DNA of 64,000 bases from Dryocola clanedunensis_A (GTDB taxonomy: Bacteria > Pseudomonadota > Gammaproteobacteria > Enterobacterales > Enterobacteriaceae), in assembly GCA_038405435.1 (NCBI GenBank), contig JBBYHZ010000002.1. One strand, given 5' to 3'. The notes below the pieces were generated by a model. The model did no database searches. It was given only the letters and a program-made list of their open reading frames with translations, and was not told the DNA's origin. The translations under genes and the position numbers were made by a program. Below are positions 16,855 through 25,003 of the stretch, piece by piece; within the stretch, counting starts at the first letter, position 1, and each line of letters opens with the position of its first letter.

Positions 16855-17583
16855 TCAGGCTTCGCTTTCCCAGGCGTGCGGTGCGAAAAGATAGCCTTTA
16901 TTACGCACGGTTTTTATACGGAACGGCTCCGTTGCGCTGTCGTACAGCTTCTTGCGCAGTCGCGAGATAGCAACGTCCACGCTTCTGTCCATCCCGTCAT
17001 AACTCACTCCCCGCAGGTTTTTCAGCAGCGCATCCCGGTCCATAATCTGCCCCGCATGCGTCGCCAGCTCCCACAGTAAGTCGAAATCTGCCGTCGACAG
17101 CGCGATATTCTCTTCGCCTAAAGTAACCTGCCGGTTCAGCGGGTCGATGCACAGCGTGCCAAAACGCATCGCTTTATGCGGTTTCAGCGCCGCTGGAGTG
17201 GTTTCAGCGGTGTGCTGCGCAGAAATTCTTTGCCGCAGATGCAGGCGCAGCCTTGCGAGCAGCACCGCGGGGGGCGTGGTCTTCAGAATATAATCGTTGG
17301 CGCCCATTTCCAGCGACAGAATATGGTTCATGTCGCTGTCCAGCGAGGTCAGCAGCACGATGGGGCCGTCCCACTGCGGGCGCAGGTCCCGACAGAGCGT
17401 CATGCCATCTTTGCCGGGGAGCATCACGTCCAGCAGCACCAGGTCAGGCTGCTGTTGTTTAATGACTTCTTCCGCGCGGTCGCCGCGGCTTTCGACGATG
17501 ACATCAATGTCGTGTTTCCCAAGGTAGGCGGCAATCAGCGAGCCCACTTCAGCATCATCTTCCACGTATACGATTTTATTCAT
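16855..17583 (-). CDS. rstA: RstA OmpR-family response regulator
   Basis: The 242-aa protein has a receiver domain (acid pocket EDD at 8-10, phospho-Asp52 in LLDVMLPG, Lys in ILKTTPP) and a C-terminal winged helix (GMDRSVDVAISRLRKKL). Start MNKIVYVEDD matches E. coli; the ATG four codons earlier is rejected. Its usual partner rstB lies beyond zinT, and ydgC, which sits between rstA and folM in E. coli, is absent. Confidence 0.93.
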   Translation of the reverse strand: MNKIVYVEDDAEVGSLIAAYLGKHDIDVIVESRGDRAEEVIKQQQPDLVLLDVMLPGKDGMTLCRDLRPQWDGPIVLLTSLDSDMNHILSLEMGANDYILKTTPPAVLLARLRLHLRQRISAQHTAETTPAALKPHKAMRFGTLCIDPLNRQVTLGEENIALSTADFDLLWELATHAGQIMDRDALLKNLRGVSYDGMDRSVDVAISRLRKKLYDSATEPFRIKTVRNKGYLFAPHAWESEA

Positions 17584-17670
17584 AGCCCGGCACATTTGCA
17601 GAAAAGAGGAAAATACACTGAGGAAATCTATTATGCCATCAATGGCGGGTAAACAACTTTAATCGAAGAA

Positions 17671-18396
17671 TCAGCGCAGGGGACGGCCGCCGTCTACGGC
17701 GAACGTTCTGCCGGTAACGTACCGGCTCTCAAGCAGATAATTAACCAGCGCCACAATTTCCGCTTCACCGGGCGCAATTTTCATTAATGATTTATTGAGC
17801 GCAGCCTTACGGTACTCCGCATCATCCTGCTCGTTAAACATGATCATGGCCGGGGCGATGGCGTTGACCTTTATTTCAGGCGCAAGCTTACGGGCAAACG
17901 AACGGGTAAGGTTATCCAGCGCTGCTTTACTGGCCGCATAGGCGATGTGCTTTTCACTGCCGCGCTCCACGACGTAATCAGTAAAATGAATAATATCGGC
18001 GCCGGCTTGTCCCTGGCCGCGGAGCAGCGGTTCCAGCAGATGGTTAAGAAGGTAGGGGGTGTTAACATGAATCTGAAGCATGGCGGCCAGCGTATCGCTT
18101 AACGGCACGTCCGCCGACTCCGCCTGCCATGCGCTGGCATTATGAATAACTGCTCTGAGGCTGCTGCAGCGTCCCATCACGTCATCAGCAAAGGTGCGGA
18201 TGCCCGCCTCAGTGGAAAAATCAGCAAACAGGCAGAACGCCCCGGCGGCTTCGAGTTCATCTATCGCTGGGTATCGAGTCCGAAAAGTTACAATCACTGG
18301 CAGACGGCGGGCGAGGAACGATTTTGCAAGGGCAAGCCCGATACGGCGACCGGCGCCGGTTATCAAAATTGGGGCTGGGGTTGGCTCTGCAAACAT
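17671..18396 (-). CDS. folM: FolM dihydromonapterin/dihydrofolate reductase
   Basis: The 241-aa short-chain dehydrogenase has the pteridine-reductase type cofactor motif TGAGRRIGLA, NASAW, and catalytic Y-x3-K in IAYAASKAAL. It reduces dihydromonapterin to the tetrahydro form, a cofactor of phenylalanine hydroxylase, with weak dihydrofolate reductase activity. It closely follows E. coli FolM (VNTPYLLNH, DIIHFTDYVVERGS). It lies 33 bp downstream of ydgI on the same strand, so they may be co-transcribed. Confidence 0.92.
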   Translation of the reverse strand: MFAEPTPAPILITGAGRRIGLALAKSFLARRLPVIVTFRTRYPAIDELEAAGAFCLFADFSTEAGIRTFADDVMGRCSSLRAVIHNASAWQAESADVPLSDTLAAMLQIHVNTPYLLNHLLEPLLRGQGQAGADIIHFTDYVVERGSEKHIAYAASKAALDNLTRSFARKLAPEIKVNAIAPAMIMFNEQDDAEYRKAALNKSLMKIAPGEAEIVALVNYLLESRYVTGRTFAVDGGRPLR

Positions 18397-18429
18397 TAAT
18401 GGTTCCTCGTGACTCGCGGCAGAAAGATG

Positions 18430-19812
18430 TTATCTGACCAGTATCCACGTTGCCGGGAAGGCAGCCACCAGCATCATGCCGATAATCGCTTTTTCCTTCA
18501 CTTTCAGCGTTCCCTCATGGGTGTGCGTGCTGCGGGCATAGATAAAGACCAGTAATCCAGGCGCATACAATACCACCGAGAGCAGCAGGTGCATCGGGCC
18601 AGATGCGTAAAGTAACCATAAACCATAAATGCAGGCGCCAAGACCGATAGCTTTATGCAACGGGCGAGTTGCAACCTTCAGTAAAAATGCCCCCACCAGG
18701 AAATAGGGGACGAGGATCATCTCGGAGGCAATCGTCAGCAGCGTGTTGTAATCAGAGCCGGTAAGCCAGATCAGCACCAGGCAGACCTGAACGCTGATGT
18801 TTGTCAGCCACAGGGAGGCCGAAGGGGCGTTGTTTTTATTCTGACGAGCAAAGATCTTCGGAAATGCTTTATGGGTTGCGGCCAGCAGCGGGACTTCGGC
18901 GGCCATAATCGTCCAGCTTAAGTAAGCGCCACAAACCGAAACAATCAGTCCGGCAGCAATAATAACTTCACCCCATGGACCCATCATGTCGACCATGATC
19001 CCTGCCATCGATGGGTTGCGCATTGTCGCCAGCTCCGGGCGGGCGACGACACCAAGCGACAACAATGTCACCAGCAGATACACGCCGAGCGCAGCTATTA
19101 CTGCCAGCAGCGTTGCGCGCCCAACGTCCTTTTTATTGCGGGCACGAGCAGAAACGACCACCGCGCCCTCTACGCCGATGAATACCCATAACGTGATCAG
19201 CATGGTGTTCTTAACCTGCTCCCACACCGGCACCCCTAATTCCAGTCCGCTAAAGTCGAGGCTGAAGGTTCGCAGCTGAAATGCCATGGCGGCCAGAACA
19301 ACAAACATACCCAGCGGGAGAAGCTTGGCGAGCGTCGCCACCAGATTAATACTCGCCGCAGTCTGTACGCCACGCAGCACCAGCCAGTGGACCATCCACA
19401 GCAGGACCGACGCGCCGACTATCGCCTGCCAGGTGTTGCCGTCGCCAAAGATGCGCAGCGCTGGAGTATCGGTGAAGAAACTTAAAGCGGAAAAGACGAT
19501 CACCAGGTAGGAGACATTGGCTATTACCGCGCAGAGCCAGTAGCCCCACGCAGAGAAAAAGCCGATAAGCTCACCGAAACCTTCCCGGGCATAGGTAAAA
19601 ATGCCGCCGTCCAGCTCGGGACGCAGGCGGGTCAGAACCAGCATCGCCAGCGCCAGCAGGAGGATACCCGCTCCGGTAATCGCCCAGCCGATAAGCAGTG
19701 CCGCGGGGCTTGCAACGGCCGCCATATTTTGCGGCAGGCTAAACACCCCGGCGCCGAGCATTGAACTAAGCACCAGGGCGGTTAATGCGGCAAGGCCAAG
19801 TTTCTTTTCCAT
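18430..19812 (-). CDS. ydgI: YdgI/ArcD-type basic amino acid antiporter
   Basis: The 460-aa APC-superfamily permease has about 12-13 hydrophobic helices. It opens with LSSMLGAGVFSLPQNMA, the substrate-binding GAGVF motif of ArcD-type arginine/ornithine or lysine exchangers. In E. coli ydgI neighbours folM in the same way. No arginine deiminase genes are nearby, so the true exchange pair is not shown by context. Confidence 0.88.
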   Translation of the reverse strand: MEKKLGLAALTALVLSSMLGAGVFSLPQNMAAVASPAALLIGWAITGAGILLLALAMLVLTRLRPELDGGIFTYAREGFGELIGFFSAWGYWLCAVIANVSYLVIVFSALSFFTDTPALRIFGDGNTWQAIVGASVLLWMVHWLVLRGVQTAASINLVATLAKLLPLGMFVVLAAMAFQLRTFSLDFSGLELGVPVWEQVKNTMLITLWVFIGVEGAVVVSARARNKKDVGRATLLAVIAALGVYLLVTLLSLGVVARPELATMRNPSMAGIMVDMMGPWGEVIIAAGLIVSVCGAYLSWTIMAAEVPLLAATHKAFPKIFARQNKNNAPSASLWLTNISVQVCLVLIWLTGSDYNTLLTIASEMILVPYFLVGAFLLKVATRPLHKAIGLGACIYGLWLLYASGPMHLLLSVVLYAPGLLVFIYARSTHTHEGTLKVKEKAIIGMMLVAAFPATWILVR

Positions 19813-19969
19813 AGGTGTCCTGTAAGTGTAAGAAAGGACCCAGAATAATTATTATGCTTTAGCGCATAAAAATGGAGGATCACACTAAGGCGCGGGATTT
19901 TACGGACACTGAACTCTGCTTGCAATGACATGCACCATAATTTGGACTAATCGGGTAAAAAGAGGACAT

Positions 19970-19994
19970 AAAAAAGGGCAGCCGCGGCTGCCCT
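19970..19994 (-). terminator. ydgH terminator
   Basis: GGGCAGCCGCGGCTGCCC (19976-19993) is a perfect 18-bp palindrome. On the minus strand it is followed by TTTTTTA, 16 bp past the ydgH stop. Confidence 0.85.
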
Positions 19995-20009
19995 GAAGGA
20001 AAAACACTC

Positions 20010-20954
20010 TTATTTAAAGAGGTCTGCGCTGACGGTCATATTGCCGCCACGCTCCTGCCACTGGCGCGTTACGTGATAATACTTCGCACCTTTTTTGGCA
20101 GCACGCTTCGCGACCTGATAGGACACGTCGGTCATGCCGTTAAAGTGGCCGGTAAACTGAATATTGTCGAACGGCACCATCTGAGCGGCGGTGATTTTAT
20201 TCACCTCTTCGACTTTGGTTCCGTCCGGAAGCGTTACAGTGTAACGGCCACCTTTAGAAGACTGGGTTTCAAAGAAGCGACCAACGTCAGTTGACGGGGA
20301 TGAAGAGGTAGCCACGCCCGGGATTTCAACTTTAGCCGCTTCTGCGCCGCCAGCAGCGAGGGCGGCCTTACCTGCTTGTGAATCGGCAGGGATAGCATCC
20401 GCACTTTGCACCACGCGTTTTTTAGCATCGGCTTTATAGATAAACGCGGTGATACGCTGGTTGCCGCCCTGGTTGGCATCAACCTGACGCACGATGAAGA
20501 AAGAGGCAGCACCTTTGGCCTTAGCCGCTTTGGTGATGACGTCATTCACTTCCGGCTGGCTGCGGTAAAAGCCCTGAACCGTAACGGTATCGAATGGCTC
20601 CAGCAGGTAGGCCTGCTCCTTTGGCAGCTCCATCACGCCGTTAATCACGCGGTTGCCTTTGACGTCCGCTTTAGGCGCATCTGCGTGGAACACATCTGCT
20701 ACGACGCGCCAGTTGCCGCTGTTACCGGTGTCGTTGAGATCCTGAATATAGAAAGAAGCGGCGCCTGCATCGTCTGCACGGCGAGAAACGGCTTTGGCCG
20801 CGTCGCTGATCGCATTAAAACGACCCGTAACGACGATGCGATCAAAAGGTTTAAGAGAGGCCGCTTGCTCTGGAGTCAGTTCCTGGGCCGCCTGCACGGA
20901 CAGGGTGGTCAGGGAGATAAGTGCTGACGCCAGAAGGGTGTTCTTGAGCTTCAT
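20010..20954 (-). CDS. ydgH: YdgH, triple DUF1471 (YhcN-type) periplasmic protein
   Basis: The 314-aa secreted protein, same length as E. coli YdgH, has a signal peptide (cleavage near VQA-AQE). Three DUF1471 repeats begin around LKPFDRIVVTGRF, LEPFDTVTVQGFY and MVPFDNIQFTGHF. Each has the paired AxxxGAxxFY-type strand (AGAASFYIQDL, KGAASFFIVRQ, KGAKYYHVTRQ). DUF1471 proteins are linked to stress, biofilm and envelope functions. An ATG 24 bp upstream is rejected by comparison with E. coli. Confidence 0.92.
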   Translation of the reverse strand: MKLKNTLLASALISLTTLSVQAAQELTPEQAASLKPFDRIVVTGRFNAISDAAKAVSRRADDAGAASFYIQDLNDTGNSGNWRVVADVFHADAPKADVKGNRVINGVMELPKEQAYLLEPFDTVTVQGFYRSQPEVNDVITKAAKAKGAASFFIVRQVDANQGGNQRITAFIYKADAKKRVVQSADAIPADSQAGKAALAAGGAEAAKVEIPGVATSSSPSTDVGRFFETQSSKGGRYTVTLPDGTKVEEVNKITAAQMVPFDNIQFTGHFNGMTDVSYQVAKRAAKKGAKYYHVTRQWQERGGNMTVSADLFK

Positions 20955-21498
20955 AAAATAATCCTTCGCCTTGCGCAAAAATGAATACTTAACCGCATTC
21001 TCTGAAAGTATCTGTAAGCCGCAGATTATTGCATTGAAATAGTGCTACTGTCTGCGCCATTTTTAAAAGTGGTGTTTGTCCAGGCAGTTAATTTTCATAA
21101 CGAAAATTTATAGGTGCGGGAATTGCCTTGTTGACCACTAAAAGCGATAAATCTTATCACTTATTTGGTTAATGCAATGTTAAATCACCGTTTTGAACCC
21201 GTGTAGATGCCTGTTTTGCCGCTTCGCTTAAGCGTAATATCAGGCATTGAGAAAGAAATTTAGTTTAAAAGAGCTGTCTGAAGGCATTTACCCTGAGATT
21301 TTGCGGTAAAGATACAAATACTGCGATCATGATGTGGATCACAGGCGTTATTTTCAGTAGGTTATAAAAAGTTTGTTACAGATGTATTTTTTGTTGAAGC
21401 AGTAACGGAAATTGCGTTGGTCAGACTTCAGGGGCAACACATGAGTTTGCTGCGACAATCTGACAAACCATCATAAAAAACAGATGGAAGGGAATACT
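20955..21498. other. Long AT-rich intergenic region upstream of pntAB and ydgH
   Basis: About 540 bp separate the divergent ydgH and pntA. The stretch is AT-rich and holds one visible imperfect hairpin (TGCCTG near 21208 pairing with CAGGCA near 21240) and a GATGTGGATCACAGG segment near 21330 that weakly recalls a CRP/FNR-type half-site. No reading frame with a convincing ribosome site was found. It probably carries both promoters and possibly a small RNA. Confidence 0.5.
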
Positions 21499-23028
21499 AT
21501 GCGTATTGGTGTACCAAAAGAGCGGTGGGCCGGTGAATCCCGCGTGGCTGCCACACCGAAGACCGTGGAGCAGCTGCTGAAACTTGGGTTCACTGTCGCC
21601 ATTGAAAGTGGCGCAGGGAAGCTGGCGAGCTTCGACGACGAAGCGTTTCAACTGGCAGGAGCCACCGTTACCAACACGGCGGACGTCTGGCAGTCAGATA
21701 TCATTTTAAAAGTGAATGCTCCGCAGGACAGCGAAATTGCGCTGATGCGTGAGGGTTCAACGCTGGTCAGCTTTATCTGGCCTGCGCAAAATGCGGAGCT
21801 GCTGGAAAAACTGGCGGCGCGCAATGTAACCGTGATGGCGATGGACTCCGTGCCGCGTATCTCACGCGCCCAGTCTCTTGATGCCCTGAGCTCCATGGCA
21901 AACATTGCCGGCTATCGCGCCATTGTTGAGGCTGCCCATGAATTTGGCCGCTTCTTTACCGGGCAGATCACCGCCGCAGGTAAAGTCCCACCGGCAAAAG
22001 TGATGGTTATCGGCGCTGGCGTTGCGGGCCTTGCGGCCATCGGCGCAGCTAACAGCCTCGGCGCTATCGTTCGTGCCTTCGACACCCGCCCTGAAGTTAA
22101 AGAGCAGGTCCAGAGTATGGGCGCAGAGTTCCTCGAACTCGACTTCAAAGAAGAAGCCGGTAGCGGCGATGGTTACGCTAAAGTTATGTCCGCTGCGTTC
22201 ATTGAAGCGGAAATGGCACTTTTTGCCGCTCAGGCAAAAGAAGTCGATATCATCGTCACCACGGCGCTGATCCCGGGCAAACCTGCACCAAAACTTATTA
22301 CCCGCGAAATGGTTGATTCCATGCAGCCGGGAAGCGTGATTGTCGATCTGGCGGCCCAGAACGGCGGTAACTGCGAATACACCGTGGCAGATAAAATCAC
22401 CGTTACGCCAAATGGCGTGCGCGTTATTGGCTATACGGATTTGCCAGGTCGTCTGCCGACGCAGTCCTCGCAGCTCTATGGCACCAACCTCGTTAACCTC
22501 CTTAAGCTGCTGGCCAAAGAAAAAGACGGCAACATTAACGTCGATTTTGAAGACGTGGTGATCCGTGGCGTAACGGTAATTCGCGAAGGTGAAGTCACAT
22601 GGCCTGCACCGCCGATTCAGGTTTCTGCTCAGCCTCAGGCCGCGCAGCCTAAAGCTGCCGCTCCCGTTGAAGAGAAAAAACCGGCTTCACCATGGCGTAA
22701 ATATGCATTTATGGCGCTGGCTATCATCCTCTTCGGCTGGCTTGCCGACGTCGCGCCGAAAGAGTTCCTGGGACACTTTACCGTCTTCGCGCTGGCGTGC
22801 GTGGTAGGTTATTACGTGGTCTGGAACGTCTCTCACGCGCTGCATACGCCGTTAATGTCGGTAACTAACGCCATTTCAGGGATTATCGTGGTTGGCGCGC
22901 TGTTGCAGATTGGTCACGGTGGCTGGGTCAGCTTCCTGAGCTTTATAGCCGTGCTGATTGCCAGTATTAATATTTTCGGTGGATTCACCGTCACTCAGCG
23001 CATGCTGAAAATGTTCCGGAAGAACTAA
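21499..23028 (+). CDS. pntA: PntA, NAD(P) transhydrogenase alpha subunit
   Basis: The 509-aa subunit has an NAD(H)-binding domain I (alanine dehydrogenase-like; VIGAGVAGLAAIGAANSLGA) and a C-terminal membrane part with four helices. With PntB it makes NADPH from NADH using the proton motive force. Start MRIGVPKERW matches E. coli; the ATG five codons earlier is unlikely because GGAAGGGAA sits between them. It is followed by pntB after 10 bp. Confidence 0.95.
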   Translation: MRIGVPKERWAGESRVAATPKTVEQLLKLGFTVAIESGAGKLASFDDEAFQLAGATVTNTADVWQSDIILKVNAPQDSEIALMREGSTLVSFIWPAQNAELLEKLAARNVTVMAMDSVPRISRAQSLDALSSMANIAGYRAIVEAAHEFGRFFTGQITAAGKVPPAKVMVIGAGVAGLAAIGAANSLGAIVRAFDTRPEVKEQVQSMGAEFLELDFKEEAGSGDGYAKVMSAAFIEAEMALFAAQAKEVDIIVTTALIPGKPAPKLITREMVDSMQPGSVIVDLAAQNGGNCEYTVADKITVTPNGVRVIGYTDLPGRLPTQSSQLYGTNLVNLLKLLAKEKDGNINVDFEDVVIRGVTVIREGEVTWPAPPIQVSAQPQAAQPKAAAPVEEKKPASPWRKYAFMALAIILFGWLADVAPKEFLGHFTVFALACVVGYYVVWNVSHALHTPLMSVTNAISGIIVVGALLQIGHGGWVSFLSFIAVLIASINIFGGFTVTQRMLKMFRKN

Positions 23029-23038
23029 GGGGTAACAA

Positions 23039-24427
23039 ATGTCTGGTGGATTAGTTACAGCTGCATACATTGTTGCCGCGATCCTGTTTATTTTCAGCCT
23101 TGCAGGGCTTTCAAAGCACGAGACCTCTAAGCAGGGCAACCTGTTTGGCATGGCCGGTATGGCCATCGCGCTGGTGGCAACCATCTTCGGGCCGGAAACG
23201 GGCAACGTGGTATGGATTATCGTGGCCATGGTTATCGGTGGCGCTATCGGCATCCATCTGGCGAAGAAGGTCGAAATGACTGAAATGCCAGAGCTGGTGG
23301 CGATCCTGCACAGCTTTGTTGGCCTGGCGGCCGTTCTGGTTGGCTTCAACAGCTACCTGGATCACGCGCCTGGCCTTGAGCCGGTGATGGAAAACATCCA
23401 TTTAACCGAGGTGTTCCTCGGCATCTTCATTGGCGCGGTAACCTTCACGGGTTCTATCGTGGCGTTCGGCAAGCTGCGCGGAAAAATCTCCTCTAAGCCG
23501 CTGATGCTGCCAAACCGTCACAAGCTGAATCTGGCGGCAATCGTCATTTCGTTTGCGCTACTGATCGTGTTTGTGCGCACCGAAAGCGTGGGCCTGCAGG
23601 TTCTGGCGCTGCTGTTGATGACTATCATCGCGCTGGTGATTGGCTGGCACCTGGTGGCCTCAATCGGCGGTGCGGATATGCCGGTTGTGGTTTCGATGCT
23701 GAACTCCTACTCCGGCTGGGCCGCAGCGGCAGCGGGCTTTATGCTCAGCAACGACCTGCTGATCGTAACGGGTGCGCTGGTAGGTTCTTCTGGTGCGATT
23801 CTGTCTTACATCATGTGTAAGGCGATGAACCGTTCTTTCATCAGCGTGATTGCGGGTGGCTTCGGTACGGACGGTTCTTCTACCGGTGACGATGAAGAAG
23901 CGGGTGAACACCGTGAAATCACGGCGGAAGAAACAGCAGAAATGCTGAAGAACTCCAGCTCTGTGATCATCACCCCTGGATACGGCATGGCGGTTGCGCA
24001 GGCTCAGTATCCGGTGGCAGAAATCACCGAGAAGCTTCGTGCTCGCGGTATTAAAGTACGCTTCGGCATTCACCCTGTGGCGGGGCGTTTACCGGGACAC
24101 ATGAACGTCCTGCTGGCTGAAGCGCGCGTGCCTTATGACGTGGTGCTTGAAATGGATGAAATCAACGATGATTTCACCGATACCGACACCGTGCTGGTGA
24201 TCGGCGCCAACGATACGGTTAACCCGGCGGCACAGGAAGATCCGCGCAGCCCAATCGCCGGTATGCCGGTGCTGGAAGTATGGAAAGCGCAGAACGTCAT
24301 TGTCTTCAAACGTTCAATGAACACCGGCTATGCTGGCGTACAGAACCCGCTGTTCTTTAAGGACAATACGCAGATGCTGTTTGGCGATGCCAAGGCGAGC
24401 GTTGAAGCGATCCTGAAATCGCTCTGA
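23039..24427 (+). CDS. pntB: PntB, NAD(P) transhydrogenase beta subunit
   Basis: The 462-aa partner has an N-terminal membrane domain with about nine helices and a C-terminal NADP(H)-binding domain III (GYGMAVAQAQYPV, VLVIGANDTVNPAA, KRSMNTGYAGVQNPLF). GGGGT precedes the ATG, 10 bp after pntA, and the operon ends in a strong terminator. Both cofactor motifs are intact, so a working transhydrogenase is expected. Confidence 0.96.
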   Translation: MSGGLVTAAYIVAAILFIFSLAGLSKHETSKQGNLFGMAGMAIALVATIFGPETGNVVWIIVAMVIGGAIGIHLAKKVEMTEMPELVAILHSFVGLAAVLVGFNSYLDHAPGLEPVMENIHLTEVFLGIFIGAVTFTGSIVAFGKLRGKISSKPLMLPNRHKLNLAAIVISFALLIVFVRTESVGLQVLALLLMTIIALVIGWHLVASIGGADMPVVVSMLNSYSGWAAAAAGFMLSNDLLIVTGALVGSSGAILSYIMCKAMNRSFISVIAGGFGTDGSSTGDDEEAGEHREITAEETAEMLKNSSSVIITPGYGMAVAQAQYPVAEITEKLRARGIKVRFGIHPVAGRLPGHMNVLLAEARVPYDVVLEMDEINDDFTDTDTVLVIGANDTVNPAAQEDPRSPIAGMPVLEVWKAQNVIVFKRSMNTGYAGVQNPLFFKDNTQMLFGDAKASVEAILKSL

Positions 24428-24445
24428 TTTGCGAGACGATTCACA

Positions 24446-24473
24446 AAGCCGCCTTTCGGGGCGGTTTTTTTTT
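24446..24473 (+). terminator. pntAB terminator
   Basis: GCCGCC (from 24448) and GGCGGT flank TTTCGG, followed by a run of nine T residues, just after the pntB stop. Confidence 0.88.
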
Positions 24474-24621
24474 GCGACTTAATATTTGCAAAATGAATGC
24501 AACGTTACATTCAACCGCTTGAATCTATGGAATAAAAAGTAGCGTCGGAAGATGGGGGTGGGTAAAATGTGACCGGGTGCTGAAGCTGTCGGCTTCGAAC
24601 CCCATGGCGAAAAGCAGGCAG

Positions 24622-24672
24622 AAAAAAGCCCCGAGTTAGTTAACCCAACCCGAGGCCCTCTCATGCCTAGAC
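24622..24672 (-). ncRNA. Sok-like antisense RNA
   Basis: On the minus strand a promoter is visible: -35 TTGCAA (24702-24707), 17-bp spacer, -10 TACTAT (24679-24684). About 45 bp on, a strong hairpin (24628-24655, arms GCCTCGGG and CTCGGGGC with TTAA loop) is followed by six T residues. The predicted RNA of 50-55 nt lies antisense to the start of the mok-like frame and upstream of hok, as sok RNA does. Confidence 0.7.
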
Positions 24673-24755
24673 CCCATGATAGTAGCCTCTTAACATTGTG
24701 TTTGCAACGCAGGAGGCGAAGATGTCGTCACAAAATAAGTTGTTCAGTACGATAG
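24663..24755 (+). CDS. Mok-like leader frame overlapping hok
   Basis: A 30-codon frame starts at ATG 24663, inside the antisense RNA target, and runs through the hok ribosome site and start in another frame, ending TAG at 24753-24755. In hok/sok systems translation of mok is needed for hok translation and is what the antisense RNA blocks. The peptide is arginine-rich and probably only regulatory. An alternative short frame starts at 24604. Confidence 0.5.
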   Translation: MPRPHDSSLLTLCLQRRRRRCRHKISCSVR

Positions 24756-24871
24756 TTATCTGTCTGACAATCCTCATGATTATATTTCTGATAAAGGATT
24801 CACTCTGTGAATTACACATCAGAAATGGCGGCATGGAGATGGTGGCATCATTAGCCTGCCGTAAGGAGTAA
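24722..24871 (+). CDS. Hok/Gef-family type I toxin (49 aa)
   Basis: The small membrane toxin reads MSSQNKLFSTIVICLTILMI at the start, then FLIKDSLCELHIRNG and an acidic tail ending ACRKE. Hok-family marks are the single hydrophobic helix (about 8-24), the conserved SLCE Cys-Glu pair and a following polar periplasmic tail. AGGAGG (24711-24716) precedes the ATG. When translated, such proteins depolarise the inner membrane. The tail ends in LACRKE, where Hok usually has a Y/F-E-S-rich end. The antisense RNA and mok-like frame upstream complete a type I unit. Confidence 0.82.
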   Translation: MSSQNKLFSTIVICLTILMIIFLIKDSLCELHIRNGGMEMVASLACRKE

Positions 24872-24892
24872 ACGCGGCGTTTTGCAGGTCAG

Positions 24893-24916
24893 TGGCGGGG
24901 GAGTATCCCCGCCACG
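24893..24916. other. Perfect hairpin downstream of hok
   Basis: GTGGCGGGG and CCCCGCCAC form a 9-bp stem around GAGTAT, about 20 bp after the hok stop. Structured 3' ends are typical of hok mRNAs, whose folding delays translation, but this could be a simple stabilising hairpin. Confidence 0.5.
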
Positions 24917-24954
24917 CAGGCGTCTGGCATGCGGGTTAAGCACCCTGTTAAACA

Positions 24955-24989
24955 AAAAGGCCGCCCATGTTCTGCACGGGCGGCCTTTT
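24955..24989. terminator. Bidirectional terminator between hok locus and uspE
   Basis: AAAAGGCCGCCC and GGGCGGCCTTTT (24957-24966 and 24978-24989 region) form a long stem with A and T runs on both sides, so it should end both the hok and uspE transcripts. Confidence 0.88.
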
Positions 24990-25003
24990 ATTAGCATCAG
25001 TAA

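Noticed and set aside
17596..17670. Possible PhoP box upstream of rstA
   Set aside because: One TGTTTA-like hexamer is present on the minus strand but the second direct repeat at the right spacing matches poorly.
24604..24639. 11-codon frame upstream of the hok locus as the mok leader
   Set aside because: It ends before the hok ribosome site, so it cannot couple translation to hok; the frame at 24663-24755 overlaps the hok start and fits better.
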